From: an uncultured Gemmatimonadota bacterium
GTDB lineage: Bacteria; Gemmatimonadota; Gemmatimonadetes; Longimicrobiales; Gaopeijiaceae
Assembly (NCBI GenBank): GCA_937136445.1
Contig: CAKZOQ010000173.1
Coordinates: 1-27,605 of the forward strand
DNA length: 27,605 nt
Direction of reading: 5' to 3'
Shown here: positions 18,401-26,661 of the stretch, one piece after another
How positions within the stretch are numbered: the stretch's first letter is position 1
Layout of the letters: each line of letters starts with the position of its first letter
Position numbers and translations under genes: made by a program
The notes under the pieces: model-generated
Seen by the model: only the letters and a program-made list of their open reading frames with translations
Told to the model about the DNA's origin: nothing
The model's database searches: none

Positions 18401-20174
18401 GTCCGCCGCGTGCGCTCTGGCGGCCCGGGTCGGGGCGGAGGTGTTCGCCACGGCGGGCACGGAGGAGAAGCGCGAGCTGCTTCGTCGCCGCGGCATCCGC
18501 CACGTCTTCGACTCTCGCTCCGACGCCTTCGTCGACGGGGTCATGGAGGCGACGGACGGCGCGGGCGTCACGGTCGTCCTGAACTCCCTCGCCGACGAGC
18601 TCGTGGACCGGAGCTTCGACGTCCTCGCTCGGGGCGGACGGTTCCTGGAGATCGGCAAGCGGGGGATCTGGAGCGAGGAGCAGGTGGCCGCCCTGGACCG
18701 CGACATCGAGTACCACGTCATCGACTGGGGTCGCACCCACCAGGAGGACCCCGAGCTGGTGGGGCGCCTCTTCCGGGAGGTGATGTCCCGGGTGGGCGAG
18801 GGAGCCCTGGCCCCGCTTCCGTTCACCGTCTTCCCTCTGGAGGAGGCGCGGGACGCCTTCCGCTACATGGCCAACGCCCGGCACGTGGGGAAGGTGATCC
18901 TGGCCCACCCGGTCCTGGCCATGGGGGAGGCCGTGGAGGTCGTCCCGGACGGCACCTACCTGGTGACCGGCGGCACGTCCGGCCTCGGCCTGGCCACCGT
19001 CCGCTGGCTGGTGGAGCAGGGGGCGAGGATGGTGGTCGTGGCAGCCCGGAGCGAACCCACCGAGGAGGCCCGGGACGCGCTGGACGCCCTCGGGGCCGGA
19101 GGTGCGACGATCCATGTGCGGCGCTGCGACGTGGGCGACGCGGACGGTGTGGAGGACCTCCTTCGCTGGATCGCCGAGTCGCTTCCACCGCTCCAGGGAG
19201 TGGTGCACTCGGCGGGAACCCTGGCGGACCGGACGTTGCCCCGGGCCCGCTGGGAGGACTTCGAGACGGTGCTCCGCACCAAGGCCACGGGTTCGGCCAA
19301 CCTGGCCCGGTCCACCCGGCCGTCTCCGCCCTCCTTCTTCCTGGCGTTCTCGTCCATCGCCACCGTCCTCGGATCGCCGGGGCAGGCCAACCATGCCACG
19401 GCGAACGCCGTTCTCGACGCCTTCGCCGCGACCCGCTGGCACGACGGCACCCGTGGGATGAGCGTGGCCTGGGGTCCCTGGAGCGAGACCGGATCCGCCA
19501 CCGACCCGGAGACCCTGGCGCGCACGCGGGACCTGGGCATCGAAGCGCTCACCACGCGACAGGGGATCGACGCTCTGGAGCGGGCGCTCCGCGATCCCTC
19601 GGTCCACCGCGTGGCCATGCGCCTGGTCCATCCCACCGCCCTCGCCCAGGCTCGGAACGACCGACTCCTGGAGTCGCTGGTCGGTCGGGCCACCGACGAC
19701 CGCTCGGACCCGGCCGCACCGGTGGCGACCGAGGAGAAGGGACTGACAGCCCTCCTCGCAGCGACCCCGGCGGACGCCCGTCGGGGGGTTCTCCTGGAAC
19801 GCGTCCGTCGTCGTGTCCGCGCGGTCCTGGGGCTTCCGCAGGGTGCGCCTCTGGACCCGCAGCGCCCGCTGGGGGACATGGGGCTGGACTCCCTCCTGGC
19901 GGTCGAGTTGAAGAACGCTCTGGGCAGCGAGCTGGATCGGCGCCTCCCGGCCACGCTCCTCTTCGACTATCCGACCCTCGCAGCCCTCACCGACCACCTT
20001 CTACTCCAGCTCGCCTCCGAATATGATGCTACCCCCGGGGACGGAGACGCGGAGCGGGAAGCAGAACTGGCGGGTGGGACGGGCGACGACGCCGACCACC
20101 TGGGAGCCGTGGAAGCCCTCTCGGACGACGAGGTCGATCGACTGCTCTCGGAGAAACTCGAGCGCCATGACTGA
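12486..20174 (+). CDS. Type I PKS, single module KS-AT-DH-cMT-ER-KR-ACP
   Basis: This 2562-residue protein is the largest in the window. N-terminal docking helix: SPLKRALLTLERLQEKV. KS, about 38-460: Cys206, His341 and His378; the usual DRWD segment near residues 72-90 is replaced by a Pro-rich stretch. AT, about 568-914: GHSIGE with Ser661 and HAFH (761-764), the classic malonyl-CoA signature. DH, about 925-1190: His959 and Asp1128 (DAALQ). cMT, about 1235-1625: LEVGAGTGG (1431-1439), His1515 and Glu1541. KR structural part, about 1630-1815. ER, about 1820-2150: HAAAGGVG from 1965, with Tyr1875 in LGMYPG. KR, about 2157-2370: TGGTSGLG, Lys2266, Ser2290 and Asn2307, but His2303 where the catalytic Tyr belongs. 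ACP: MGLDSL, Ser2469. Docking tail: LSDDEVDRLLSEKLERHD. The predicted unit is alpha-methyl and fully saturated, provided the KR tolerates His. The GTG start overlaps the previous stop and has a good Shine-Dalgarno. Confidence 0.96.
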   Translation: MSESRSPSSGELSPLKRALLTLERLQEKVRRLEGERSRPLAVVGMGCRFPAGHGPEAYFESLRRGEDSIRDRPPVPRPGWPAPEEPLGLPAAGYLDHDVSAFDPGFFGISPREAASIDPQQRLLLEVAWEALEHAGIDPRSLEGTRTGVFVGLAGNDYAQMQLASERASELLNPHFASGIGHSMASGRIAYLLGLQGPAVSVDTACSSSLVATHLACQSLRAGESDLALAAGSNLILSTDLTVAFQQSRMLAPDGRCKTFDARADGFSRGEGCGVVVLRRLEDAIREGERILAVVRGTAVNQDGPSSGLTAPNGPAQEAVIRAALEQAGLTPDDIDYIEAHGTGTSLGDPIEVQALGEVFGKRKQPLLVGSVKTNMGHLEAAAGIAGFIKVVQSLRHEEIPPHLHFSDPSPHIPWDRYSLAVPTAPTRLERGDRPRRGAVSSFGFSGTNVHVILEEAPEPATSAASADGSDSGAPEERRLHLLPVSAPSDEGLHELARRYAGHLDDSGDGFAEICHAAGTGRAHFPHRLAVVSADARTAGGNLDRWLARDESPEVRVGHRSRPDRPALAFLYTGQGAQHPGMGRELYRTSPVFRREMDRCAEILDDLLEVPLLELLDPDHPDAELIHRTDQTQPALFAVQHALTELWASWGIRPDVVLGHSIGEFAAARVAGVFSLEDALRLVTARGRAMHAVQRPGRMLAVMAPEARVAEWIDRVGGPLSLAAVNAPTQTVVSGAPDAVEAIEALAAEAGVRTKALHTSHAFHSPLMEDALQGMEDALADVTLHPAARVRFVSTVTGAAASPAELADPGYWVRQIRRPVRFADAVAVAADLSERAVEIGPHPALSGLVGQGDHTLTVHASLHREEGAWQTLLASVAELYVEGVEPDWRGLAEGRPRRPVELPSQPLQRTSLWVDMGSGGREDRPGGHPLVGSARPRPGARREFQRTVREDAPAFIGEHRVLGRTLLPGTAFVEMALTAAGRVLGGPVRLEGLDLLAAMAFDGTTRRVQVSVEPEGPSRARVEIHSVEADADLDAEWVLHATGATARSDATDPAPPADLEALRTRCPEELDVDELYASLAARDFDLGPRLRTVVEARVGNAECLTRIQLPEVCREDPGGYRIHPLLLDAALQSVGPVLDGEGDGQAYLPLGVDQVVVHADPGTGAQVHVRLTDRAERSVGADVRLLDDEGRELARMEGVRFRAVTGDELDPGSTESLFRVRWIPTDAGPDPGPATSPEVRTRVREVTEASLAREAAREDAAAYDRFVDELEDRSGSWVAHAFGVLGWDPQPGDEIALGTLAEELEVVEDRRRLLARCLDILSEDGFLEKGERGWTVLEPLGRPAPPPDADVQDEERAPPELILLERCGPHLADSLRGIGDPLELLFPGGDSRVAERMYHDTPAARIFHRSVAEAVEAVTEGLTTDRPIRILEVGAGTGGTTRHVVERLQASRSDRGPDVEYVFTDVSGLFVERARRRFEGVPGMTFRTFDLDRPAEEQGLDPESFDLVVAANCLHAARDLTDALGAVGDLLRPGGMLLAVEVFQPYRWFDLTVGLTDGWWHFTDDELRDGYPCVSPAAWGEVLERVGFHEVRPVRLSDATDAQGTVSAGQGLVLATRGRRSLEGPWLILGEGQGIGARLAGRLEDEGVDAVLLRTEGLEGEEAVAAVQRTLEKRNRWAGLVHCAASEVGGSLEPEAMGHRLRMWAASLLGAARVAVGGDPAVGQLRIVTRGGQAVDEHDADVDPAAAGLWGLVRSARLEAPDLPCRSLDLDPAARADDVETVFHWLTTVQGEPELALRGGRGLARRLVDSAEPRVRAGGGSLPSEYALTPPSGGSLDELRFSEGRRRPPGPGEVEIRVAASGLNFKDVLNVLGMYPGDPGPLGSECAGVVTAVGDGVDLARGDRVVAVAGHAYGKHVVADGTLVAPRPSGLSFVESATLPVAYLTAHFALDHLGQLGPDDRVLIHAAAGGVGSAACALAARVGAEVFATAGTEEKRELLRRRGIRHVFDSRSDAFVDGVMEATDGAGVTVVLNSLADELVDRSFDVLARGGRFLEIGKRGIWSEEQVAALDRDIEYHVIDWGRTHQEDPELVGRLFREVMSRVGEGALAPLPFTVFPLEEARDAFRYMANARHVGKVILAHPVLAMGEAVEVVPDGTYLVTGGTSGLGLATVRWLVEQGARMVVVAARSEPTEEARDALDALGAGGATIHVRRCDVGDADGVEDLLRWIAESLPPLQGVVHSAGTLADRTLPRARWEDFETVLRTKATGSANLARSTRPSPPSFFLAFSSIATVLGSPGQANHATANAVLDAFAATRWHDGTRGMSVAWGPWSETGSATDPETLARTRDLGIEALTTRQGIDALERALRDPSVHRVAMRLVHPTALAQARNDRLLESLVGRATDDRSDPAAPVATEEKGLTALLAATPADARRGVLLERVRRRVRAVLGLPQGAPLDPQRPLGDMGLDSLLAVELKNALGSELDRRLPATLLFDYPTLAALTDHLLLQLASEYDATPGDGDAEREAELAGGTGDDADHLGAVEALSDDEVDRLLSEKLERHD

Positions 20175-23100
20175 CACCCCCGACAATCGCCGCCGGATCC
20201 TGGAGCTGCCGCAGAAACGGCTGGCGCTCCTGGCACTCGAGCTCCAGGACGAGCTCGCCCGGGAGCGGTCTGCTCGCACGGAGCCCCTGGCCGTGGTGGG
20301 GATGGCGTGCCGTTTCCCGGGCGGCTCCGACTCCCCGGACGCGTTCTGGGCGATGCTCCAGGAAGGCCGGGACGCCATCGTGGAGGTGCCGGACGATCGG
20401 TGGCCCATCGACGACCTCTACGACCCCGATCCCGACGCTCCCGGACGGATCGCCACCCGGTGGGGCGGCTACCTGGACGACGTCCAGCGGTTCGACGCCG
20501 ACTTCTTCTCCATCTCACCCCGCGAAGCTCGGGCGATGGACCCCCAGCAGCGCCTCCTGATGGAGGTCACCTGGCGCGCCTTCGAAGACGCCGGGATCCC
20601 CCCGTCCCACCTCTTCGGACGTCGCGCCGGCGTCTTCGTCGGGCTCTGCAACAACGACTACCTGACCCGACTGCTGAAGGAGGGCACCGACGCCATCGAT
20701 GCGTACCTCTCGTCGGGGAGCGCCTACTCCGTGGCGTCCGGACGGATCGCCTTCACCTTCGGCTTCCAGGGCCCGGCCGTCACCTACGACACAGCCTGCT
20801 CCTCGTCCCTCGTGGCCCTCCACGCCGCCTGCCGCAGCCTCCGGGAGGGCGAGTCGGAGATGGCCGTGGCCGCCGGCGTCAACGTCATGTGCTCGCCGGA
20901 GACCGCCATGGCGCTGTCCCGCGCCCGGATGATGGCGCCCGACGGACGCTGCAAGACCTTCGACGACGCCGCCGACGGGTTCGTGCGGGCCGAAGGCTGT
21001 GGCGTCCTTCTGCTCAAACGCCTCTCGGATGCCCGCCGCGCCGGGGACCGCATCCACGCCCTCCTGAGAGGCTCGGCGCTGGGCCAGGATGGGCGCAGCA
21101 CCGGATTGACCGTCCCCAACGGTCCCGCCCAGGAGGAGGTGGTGCGGACGGCGCTCGCCGACGCCGGCCTGGAGCCCGACGACATCGACTACGTGGAGGC
21201 CCACGGGACCGGAACGTCGCTGGGCGACCCCATCGAGATCCGCGCCCTGGGACAGGTCTTCGGGGACCAACGGGAGCGACCCCTTCTGGTGGGGTCGGTC
21301 AAGACGAACATCGGCCACCTCGAATCCGCCGCCGGAGTCGCCGGGGTCCTGAAGACCATCCTGTCGCTGCAGGAAGGCTACATCCCGCCCCACCTCCACC
21401 TGAAGACGCCCAGCACCCGCATCGAATGGGACGAGCACGACGTCCGGGTCGCCCCGGAAGGTCGGGACTGGCCGGCCACGGGACGACCTCGCCGGGCGGG
21501 GGTGAGCAGCTTCGGGTTCAGCGGCACGAACGCCCACGTCATCGTGGAGGAAGCACCCGCGTCCGCGGATCCGACGCAACCGTCGGAGCCCGACGGGCTG
21601 CCCTTCGAGATCCTGCCGGTCTCGGGGGTCTCCCCGGGATCTCGGGACGAGGTGGCCGCGGCCTATGTCGACGCCCTGGACGGCGCCACCCCGGAGGTCT
21701 TCCGGAGCTTCTGCCATACGGCCCGGGTGGGGCGCACGGCCTTCCCCTGGAGGGAAGCCGTGGTCGCTCCGGAGGCCCCCGATGTGGGGGAGGCCTACCG
21801 GGGAGTCGAGGATGCGCCCTGGGTGATCCGGGGCGAGTCCCGCAGTTCGGAGCCCCCTCCGCTGGCGTTCCTCTTCACCGGACAGGGTGCCCAGCACCCG
21901 GGCATGGGACGCGGGCTGTACCACTCGGTCCCGGCCTTCCGGGACGGGATCGACCGGTGCGCGGAGATCCTCGACCCCCTGCTCCCCCTCGGACTTCGGA
22001 CCGCGCTCTTCGAGGGCGAGGGTATGGAGGCTCCCATCTACCGGACGTCCGTGGCCCAGCCGGCCGTAGTGGCCTTCGAGTGGTCCCTCGCCCGCATGTG
22101 GCGCGCCTGGGGCGTACGGCCCGCCGCCGTCGTGGGTCACAGCCTGGGCGAGTTCGTGGCGGCCTGCGTCGCCGGGGTGCTCTCCCTCGAGGACATGCTC
22201 CCTCTGGTGGCGGAACGGGGCAGACTCCTGGATTCGCTTCCTCGTGGCGACCGGATGGCCGCGGTCTTCGCACCGGCGGAGACGGTGGAAGAGCTCCTGG
22301 CCGGTCATCTCGACGAAGCCGCCGTGGCGGCCTACAACGGCCCCGAGAACACCGTGGTATCCGGTCCGGCGGAGGTCGTTCATGGGGTGGTGCAGGCCTG
22401 CGCCGAGCGCGGGATCGAGCACCGCGAGCTGCGACTGGACCGCGGCTTCCACTCTCCTCGCGTCCGTCCGATCCTCGACCAGCTCCAGGCTCGCGCCGAG
22501 GGCGTCCAGCACCGCACGCCCACCCTGCCCATGGCCTGGAACGTGTCCGGCGAAGTGGAGGCGTCTCCGCCAACGCCAGGCACCTACTGGAGGGAGCACG
22601 CCCGGCGTCCCGTGCGATTCATGCAGGGTGTCCGGGCCCTGGCGGAGCTGGGCATGGACCACTTCCTGGAGGTGGGGCCCCATCCGACCCTCTCTCCCCT
22701 GGTGGCCCCCATCCTGGAAGACCGCACCCCGACGGTCGTTCCCACCCTGCGCCGGGACGCCGATCCGGCCCGGGAGGCCTGCGAGGCGGCGGCTCGACTG
22801 TGGGTCGAGGGCGTGGACGTGGATCTGGGTGCTCTCTACCCCGGCCCGCGGCCCCGCATGTCGATCCCCGGGCATCCGTTGCGGGGCGAGAGGTACTGGG
22901 TGGATCCCCCTGCGACGGCTCGGCCAGCGGCGCCACGGGGCTCCCTACCGGGGGTGCGCCTGGCCTCGGCCGTGCCCATCTACGAAACCGTGTTCACCCC
23001 GGAGACCCCGAGCTTCCTGGACGAGCACCGGTTTCGTGGAGACGCTCTGGTGCCCGGCCCGGTGCTCGCAGCTCTCGCCGTGGAGGCGGCCCGCCTCGAG

Positions 23101-26100
23101 GGTCGGCCGGCGGCAGCCGTCATCGATCTGGAACTGGTGTCGCCGGCGATGGTGGCCGAGGCCGGACTCCGGGTGCAGACCGTGCTCGAGCAGACGTCGG
23201 CGGGGCTGCGCTTCCGGGTTCTCTCCCTGCCGGTGGACGCGGCGGGCGGGGCCCGGTGGACGGAGCACGCCCGAGGGAAGCTCACGGAGGAGGCCCCCGC
23301 GGCACCCCCGATGAGCCCGGACTCCGAGGACGCGCGCTCGGTAGGGGACGAGCTGCATCTGGAGCGTCTTCGGGAGCTGGGCTTCGACCTCGGCCCCGCC
23401 GCCGCCCGCTGGAGCGACCTCGTGGCCGGTGGTGGCCAGGCCAGGGCGCACCTGCGAGGCGCGGAACCCGGGACGCCGGAGCCGCTCGCCCGGGCCCTCC
23501 TCCTGGATGCGGCGGCCCAGGTCCTCGGCGCTGCGGTGGCGGAGATGGATGCGTCGCAGTCCCGCATGCTCGCCGGTGCGGACGCACTGGTCTGGACGGG
23601 CCGGGCGACGGAGGCGGTGCGCTGCAGCGCCGTCGTCCACGCCGCCGCGCCAGGGGGCGGCGCCACGGGGAACGCGCTGCTGCTCGACGTCCACGATCGT
23701 GTCGTCGCGTGGCTCCAGGGGGTTCGCCTGAGCCCTGCACCGGCGGTCACGATGGCCGGGAACGACTGGCACCACCGGCTGGAGTGGAGGGAGGCGCCAC
23801 TCCCGGCAGGGGCCGGCTCGGCCCTTCCCGATTCAGCCACCGACGAAGCCGCCGACCGCGTGGACGCCGCCTGGACGGAGTTGGCTCGAGCGGCCGGGCT
23901 CTCCGAGTACCTGGGGTCCCTCCCGGGTCTGCGGGAGCGCGTGGCGCGATACGTCGCCGCGGCGCTGGCCAGGCTCGGCCTGGACGGGACGGTGGGAAGT
24001 CGGCTTCCGCAGGAGCCGGCGGAGGCGCTGGGAATCGACGAGGCCCACCGCCGCCTGGTCCCACGGCTCCTGCGGATCCTGGCGGAGGAGGGCTACCTGG
24101 CCAGGTCGTCCGAGGACGGGTACGAGGTGGTTCGTCCGTTCCCCGAGGCGCCCCCGGAACCGGCCTCCTCCGAGGACCCGGTGATGGAGCTCGTGGACCG
24201 CTGCGGCCGGGTCCTGGATCGTGTATTGACCGGCGAGATGGACCCGCTGGAGCTCCTCTTCCCCGAGGGCGGACGCGACACCACCCGGTCCATCTATCGC
24301 GACACGGCCTTCGGTCAGGCCTTCAACGACGCCATCCGCGAGAGCCTGCGGGCAACCTCCGAGCCAGACCAGGACCGTCCCCTGAGGATCCTGGAAGTGG
24401 GGGCGGGATCCGGAAGCACCACCCTCGCGGCTCTGGAGGGGCTGGGCGACCGAAACGTGCGGTACGTCTTCACCGACGTCGCCCCCTCGCTGGTCGCCTC
24501 GGCGGAAGAAGAGCTGGGCCGGCGAGACCACATGGAGTTCCGGGTGCTCGACGTCGAACAGAGTCCGGCCACGCAGGGCTTCACCCCCGGCAGCCAGGAC
24601 CTGGTGATCGCCGCCAACGTGGTCCACGCGACCGAGCGCCTCGACCGCACGCTCACCCACCTCCGGGAGCTCCTGGCGCCGGGCGGAATGCTGGTGCTCC
24701 TCGAAGGCACCGGGCCCGAGGCGTGGGTGGACGTCACCTTCGGTCTCACCCAGGGGTGGTGGCGCTTCGCGGACACGGAGGTCCGCACCCACCATCCGCT
24801 GCTTTCGACCGGGGACTGGACGGTGGCGCTGGAGGGAGCGGGGTTCCGTTCGGTCCGCAGCGCGCCCTCCGCCGACGCAGCGGGCGAGGCGGGGCAGGTG
24901 GTTCTCCTGGCGAGGAAGCCGCCCCATGCGGCCCTCGTGGCCCTCCCGGAGAGGGGGGAGCTGGCCGGTGCGCTGGAGAACGCCGGAACCGCGACGGCGA
25001 CGGACGCCGACGTGGTCTTCGACGGCCGAGGGCGGTCGCCCGAGGAGCTCGTCGATGCCGTCCGGACGGTCCTGACGGACGAGAAGAGCGGGCGCCTGTG
25101 GGTGCTGACCGCCGACGCCCAGGCCGCTCCGTCGGAGTCGGACGACGAAGTCGGGTCTCCGGATCCGGCGCAGGCATCCCTATGGGGGATCGCGCGGGCC
25201 TTCGCCCTGGAGCATCCGGACCGATGGGGCGGAATCATCGACGTGGCCGGTGGAACGCCGGCCGACGAGATCGCCGGACGGATCCGGGCGGAGGTGGCCT
25301 CCGGGGACGATGAGGACCAGGTGGCATGGCGGGACGGCCGTCGCTGGGTCCCGCGCCTCGTGCCGGCCGAGGTTCCCGAGCACGGGACCGACGCGGTCCC
25401 CGAAGGCACGTACCTCGTCACCGGCGGGCTCGGTGGCCTCGGCCTCAAGGTCGGGGAGTGGCTCGTGGATCGAGGGGCGACCCGACTGGTGCTGGTGGGA
25501 CGCACCGCCAGCCGGGCCTCCCTCGACCCCGAGGACCCGCGGCAGGGGGCCCTTGCGGCCCTGGACGGTTCGGAGGCCGAGGTGCTCGTGCGGGCCCTGG
25601 ACGTCACCGACCGCGAGGCGGTGGAGGACCTCTTCACGGAGCTTCGCGAATCCGGACCGGCCATCCGCGGCATCGTGCACGCGGCCGCCGTCTTCCATTC
25701 CGTTCCGGTGGAGGAGTCGAGTCCGGAGGGGCTGCGTGCGGTCCTCGAGCCCAAGAGCCTCGGCGCCGAGCACCTCCTCGCCGCGTCCTCGGAGGACCAC
25801 CTGGCCTTCGTGGTTTTCTTCTCCTCCACCACCTCGATCCTCGGGGTGGCGGGCCTCGGTGCCTACGCCGCCGCGAATCAGTATCTGGACGCCCTGGCGG
25901 CCCGCGAGCGGCGGGCGGGGCGACCGGTCGTCTCCATCGGGTGGGGCATCTGGGACGAGATGCGCCAGGCGACCCGGGAGGCGCAGGCGGAATACGTGCG
26001 GGTCGGGCTGCGGCCCATGGAGAGCGAGGCGGCCCTGGACGCGATGGGCCGGGTGATCGCCGCCGGCGTCTCCCACGCCGTCGTGGTGGACGCCGATTGG

Positions 26101-26661
26101 GACCGTCTTCGGAGCGTCTACGACCTCCGGCGGCGACGGCCCATCCTGTCCGAGCTCGGCGGTGAGGTCCCGGAGGCCGGGACCCCATCGGCGGACCCGG
26201 TCCGCCGCCCGGACACCGTGCTGGAGGAGCTGGCCCGGCTGGAGCACGGGGACCGTCTGGAGGCCATCGCGGACGCCATGGAGGGAGAGGTGCGGTCGGT
26301 TCTGAGGCTGCCGGCCACCCGGTTCCTGGACCGGGAGCGCGGCTTCTTCGAGATGGGCATGGACTCCCTCATGTCCGTCGAGCTCAAGAGCCGTCTGGAG
26401 CGCCGCATCGGGATGCGACTGCCGTCGACGCTCGCCTTCAACTACCCGACCATCTCGGAGGCGTCGGAGTTCATCGCGGAACGGGTGGCGGCCGAATCCA
26501 CGCCGGAGCCCGAGGCGGAGACCGCCGCACCCGGCACACCCGCCACGACGACCTCCGACGCCGAGTCGACGTCCCCCGCCGGCGGGCTCAGCGAAGAGGA
26601 GATCGGCCGCAGGCTTTCGGAACGGCTCGCGCAGCTCGAGAAGTCCGGAGGGAGCCCGTGA
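20167..26661 (+). CDS. Type I PKS, single module KS-AT-DH-cMT-KR-ACP
   Basis: The protein has 2164 residues. The chosen ATG overlaps the previous stop by 8 bases (ATGACTGA) and gives the N-terminal helix KRLALLALELQDELARE; upstream openness of this frame is a GC artefact. KS, about 39-465: Cys211, His346 and His384. AT, about 566-915: GHSLGE with Ser659; the specificity motif is RGFH (759-762), Phe-His as in malonyl ATs but with an unusual first half. DH, about 930-1190: His954 (HRFRGDALVPG) and Asp1114 (DAAAQ). cMT, about 1215-1610: LEVGAGSGS (1409-1417), with His1487 and Glu1513. KR, about 1748-1960: TGGLGGLG, with Lys1863, Ser1887, Tyr1900 and Asn1904 all present. It has no LDD motif and no A-type Trp, so hydroxyl configuration cannot be called. 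ACP: MGMDSL, Ser2067. Tail: LSEEEIGRRLSERLAQLEKS. Without an ER, the predicted unit is an alpha-methyl alpha,beta-alkene. Confidence 0.96.
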   Translation: MTDTPDNRRRILELPQKRLALLALELQDELARERSARTEPLAVVGMACRFPGGSDSPDAFWAMLQEGRDAIVEVPDDRWPIDDLYDPDPDAPGRIATRWGGYLDDVQRFDADFFSISPREARAMDPQQRLLMEVTWRAFEDAGIPPSHLFGRRAGVFVGLCNNDYLTRLLKEGTDAIDAYLSSGSAYSVASGRIAFTFGFQGPAVTYDTACSSSLVALHAACRSLREGESEMAVAAGVNVMCSPETAMALSRARMMAPDGRCKTFDDAADGFVRAEGCGVLLLKRLSDARRAGDRIHALLRGSALGQDGRSTGLTVPNGPAQEEVVRTALADAGLEPDDIDYVEAHGTGTSLGDPIEIRALGQVFGDQRERPLLVGSVKTNIGHLESAAGVAGVLKTILSLQEGYIPPHLHLKTPSTRIEWDEHDVRVAPEGRDWPATGRPRRAGVSSFGFSGTNAHVIVEEAPASADPTQPSEPDGLPFEILPVSGVSPGSRDEVAAAYVDALDGATPEVFRSFCHTARVGRTAFPWREAVVAPEAPDVGEAYRGVEDAPWVIRGESRSSEPPPLAFLFTGQGAQHPGMGRGLYHSVPAFRDGIDRCAEILDPLLPLGLRTALFEGEGMEAPIYRTSVAQPAVVAFEWSLARMWRAWGVRPAAVVGHSLGEFVAACVAGVLSLEDMLPLVAERGRLLDSLPRGDRMAAVFAPAETVEELLAGHLDEAAVAAYNGPENTVVSGPAEVVHGVVQACAERGIEHRELRLDRGFHSPRVRPILDQLQARAEGVQHRTPTLPMAWNVSGEVEASPPTPGTYWREHARRPVRFMQGVRALAELGMDHFLEVGPHPTLSPLVAPILEDRTPTVVPTLRRDADPAREACEAAARLWVEGVDVDLGALYPGPRPRMSIPGHPLRGERYWVDPPATARPAAPRGSLPGVRLASAVPIYETVFTPETPSFLDEHRFRGDALVPGPVLAALAVEAARLEGRPAAAVIDLELVSPAMVAEAGLRVQTVLEQTSAGLRFRVLSLPVDAAGGARWTEHARGKLTEEAPAAPPMSPDSEDARSVGDELHLERLRELGFDLGPAAARWSDLVAGGGQARAHLRGAEPGTPEPLARALLLDAAAQVLGAAVAEMDASQSRMLAGADALVWTGRATEAVRCSAVVHAAAPGGGATGNALLLDVHDRVVAWLQGVRLSPAPAVTMAGNDWHHRLEWREAPLPAGAGSALPDSATDEAADRVDAAWTELARAAGLSEYLGSLPGLRERVARYVAAALARLGLDGTVGSRLPQEPAEALGIDEAHRRLVPRLLRILAEEGYLARSSEDGYEVVRPFPEAPPEPASSEDPVMELVDRCGRVLDRVLTGEMDPLELLFPEGGRDTTRSIYRDTAFGQAFNDAIRESLRATSEPDQDRPLRILEVGAGSGSTTLAALEGLGDRNVRYVFTDVAPSLVASAEEELGRRDHMEFRVLDVEQSPATQGFTPGSQDLVIAANVVHATERLDRTLTHLRELLAPGGMLVLLEGTGPEAWVDVTFGLTQGWWRFADTEVRTHHPLLSTGDWTVALEGAGFRSVRSAPSADAAGEAGQVVLLARKPPHAALVALPERGELAGALENAGTATATDADVVFDGRGRSPEELVDAVRTVLTDEKSGRLWVLTADAQAAPSESDDEVGSPDPAQASLWGIARAFALEHPDRWGGIIDVAGGTPADEIAGRIRAEVASGDDEDQVAWRDGRRWVPRLVPAEVPEHGTDAVPEGTYLVTGGLGGLGLKVGEWLVDRGATRLVLVGRTASRASLDPEDPRQGALAALDGSEAEVLVRALDVTDREAVEDLFTELRESGPAIRGIVHAAAVFHSVPVEESSPEGLRAVLEPKSLGAEHLLAASSEDHLAFVVFFSSTTSILGVAGLGAYAAANQYLDALAARERRAGRPVVSIGWGIWDEMRQATREAQAEYVRVGLRPMESEAALDAMGRVIAAGVSHAVVVDADWDRLRSVYDLRRRRPILSELGGEVPEAGTPSADPVRRPDTVLEELARLEHGDRLEAIADAMEGEVRSVLRLPATRFLDRERGFFEMGMDSLMSVELKSRLERRIGMRLPSTLAFNYPTISEASEFIAERVAAESTPEPEAETAAPGTPATTTSDAESTSPAGGLSEEEIGRRLSERLAQLEKSGGSP
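26647..26654 (+). promoter_or_regulatory. Shine-Dalgarno for the GTG start of the transporter gene
   Basis: GGAGGGAG sits in the last codons of the preceding PKS, with GGAGG about 6 bases from the GTG at 26658. It supports this GTG, which overlaps the PKS stop as GTGA, and independent initiation of the transporter. Confidence 0.65.

Noticed and set aside
20023..20166. Upstream extension of the fifth synthase to an ATG at 20023
   Set aside because: It would overlap the end of the previous ACP and its docking tail by about 150 bases. The ATG at 20167 matches the overlap style of all the other junctions and starts a sensible N-terminal helix.
20307..25313. Long plus-strand open frame (about 1668 codons) inside the last complete synthase
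   Set aside because: It is an out-of-frame shadow of the KS-AT-DH-cMT-KR gene, with an Arg/Gly/Pro-rich translation lacking any recognisable motif. The frames at 12722-16174 and 17513-20026 are the same kind of artefact.
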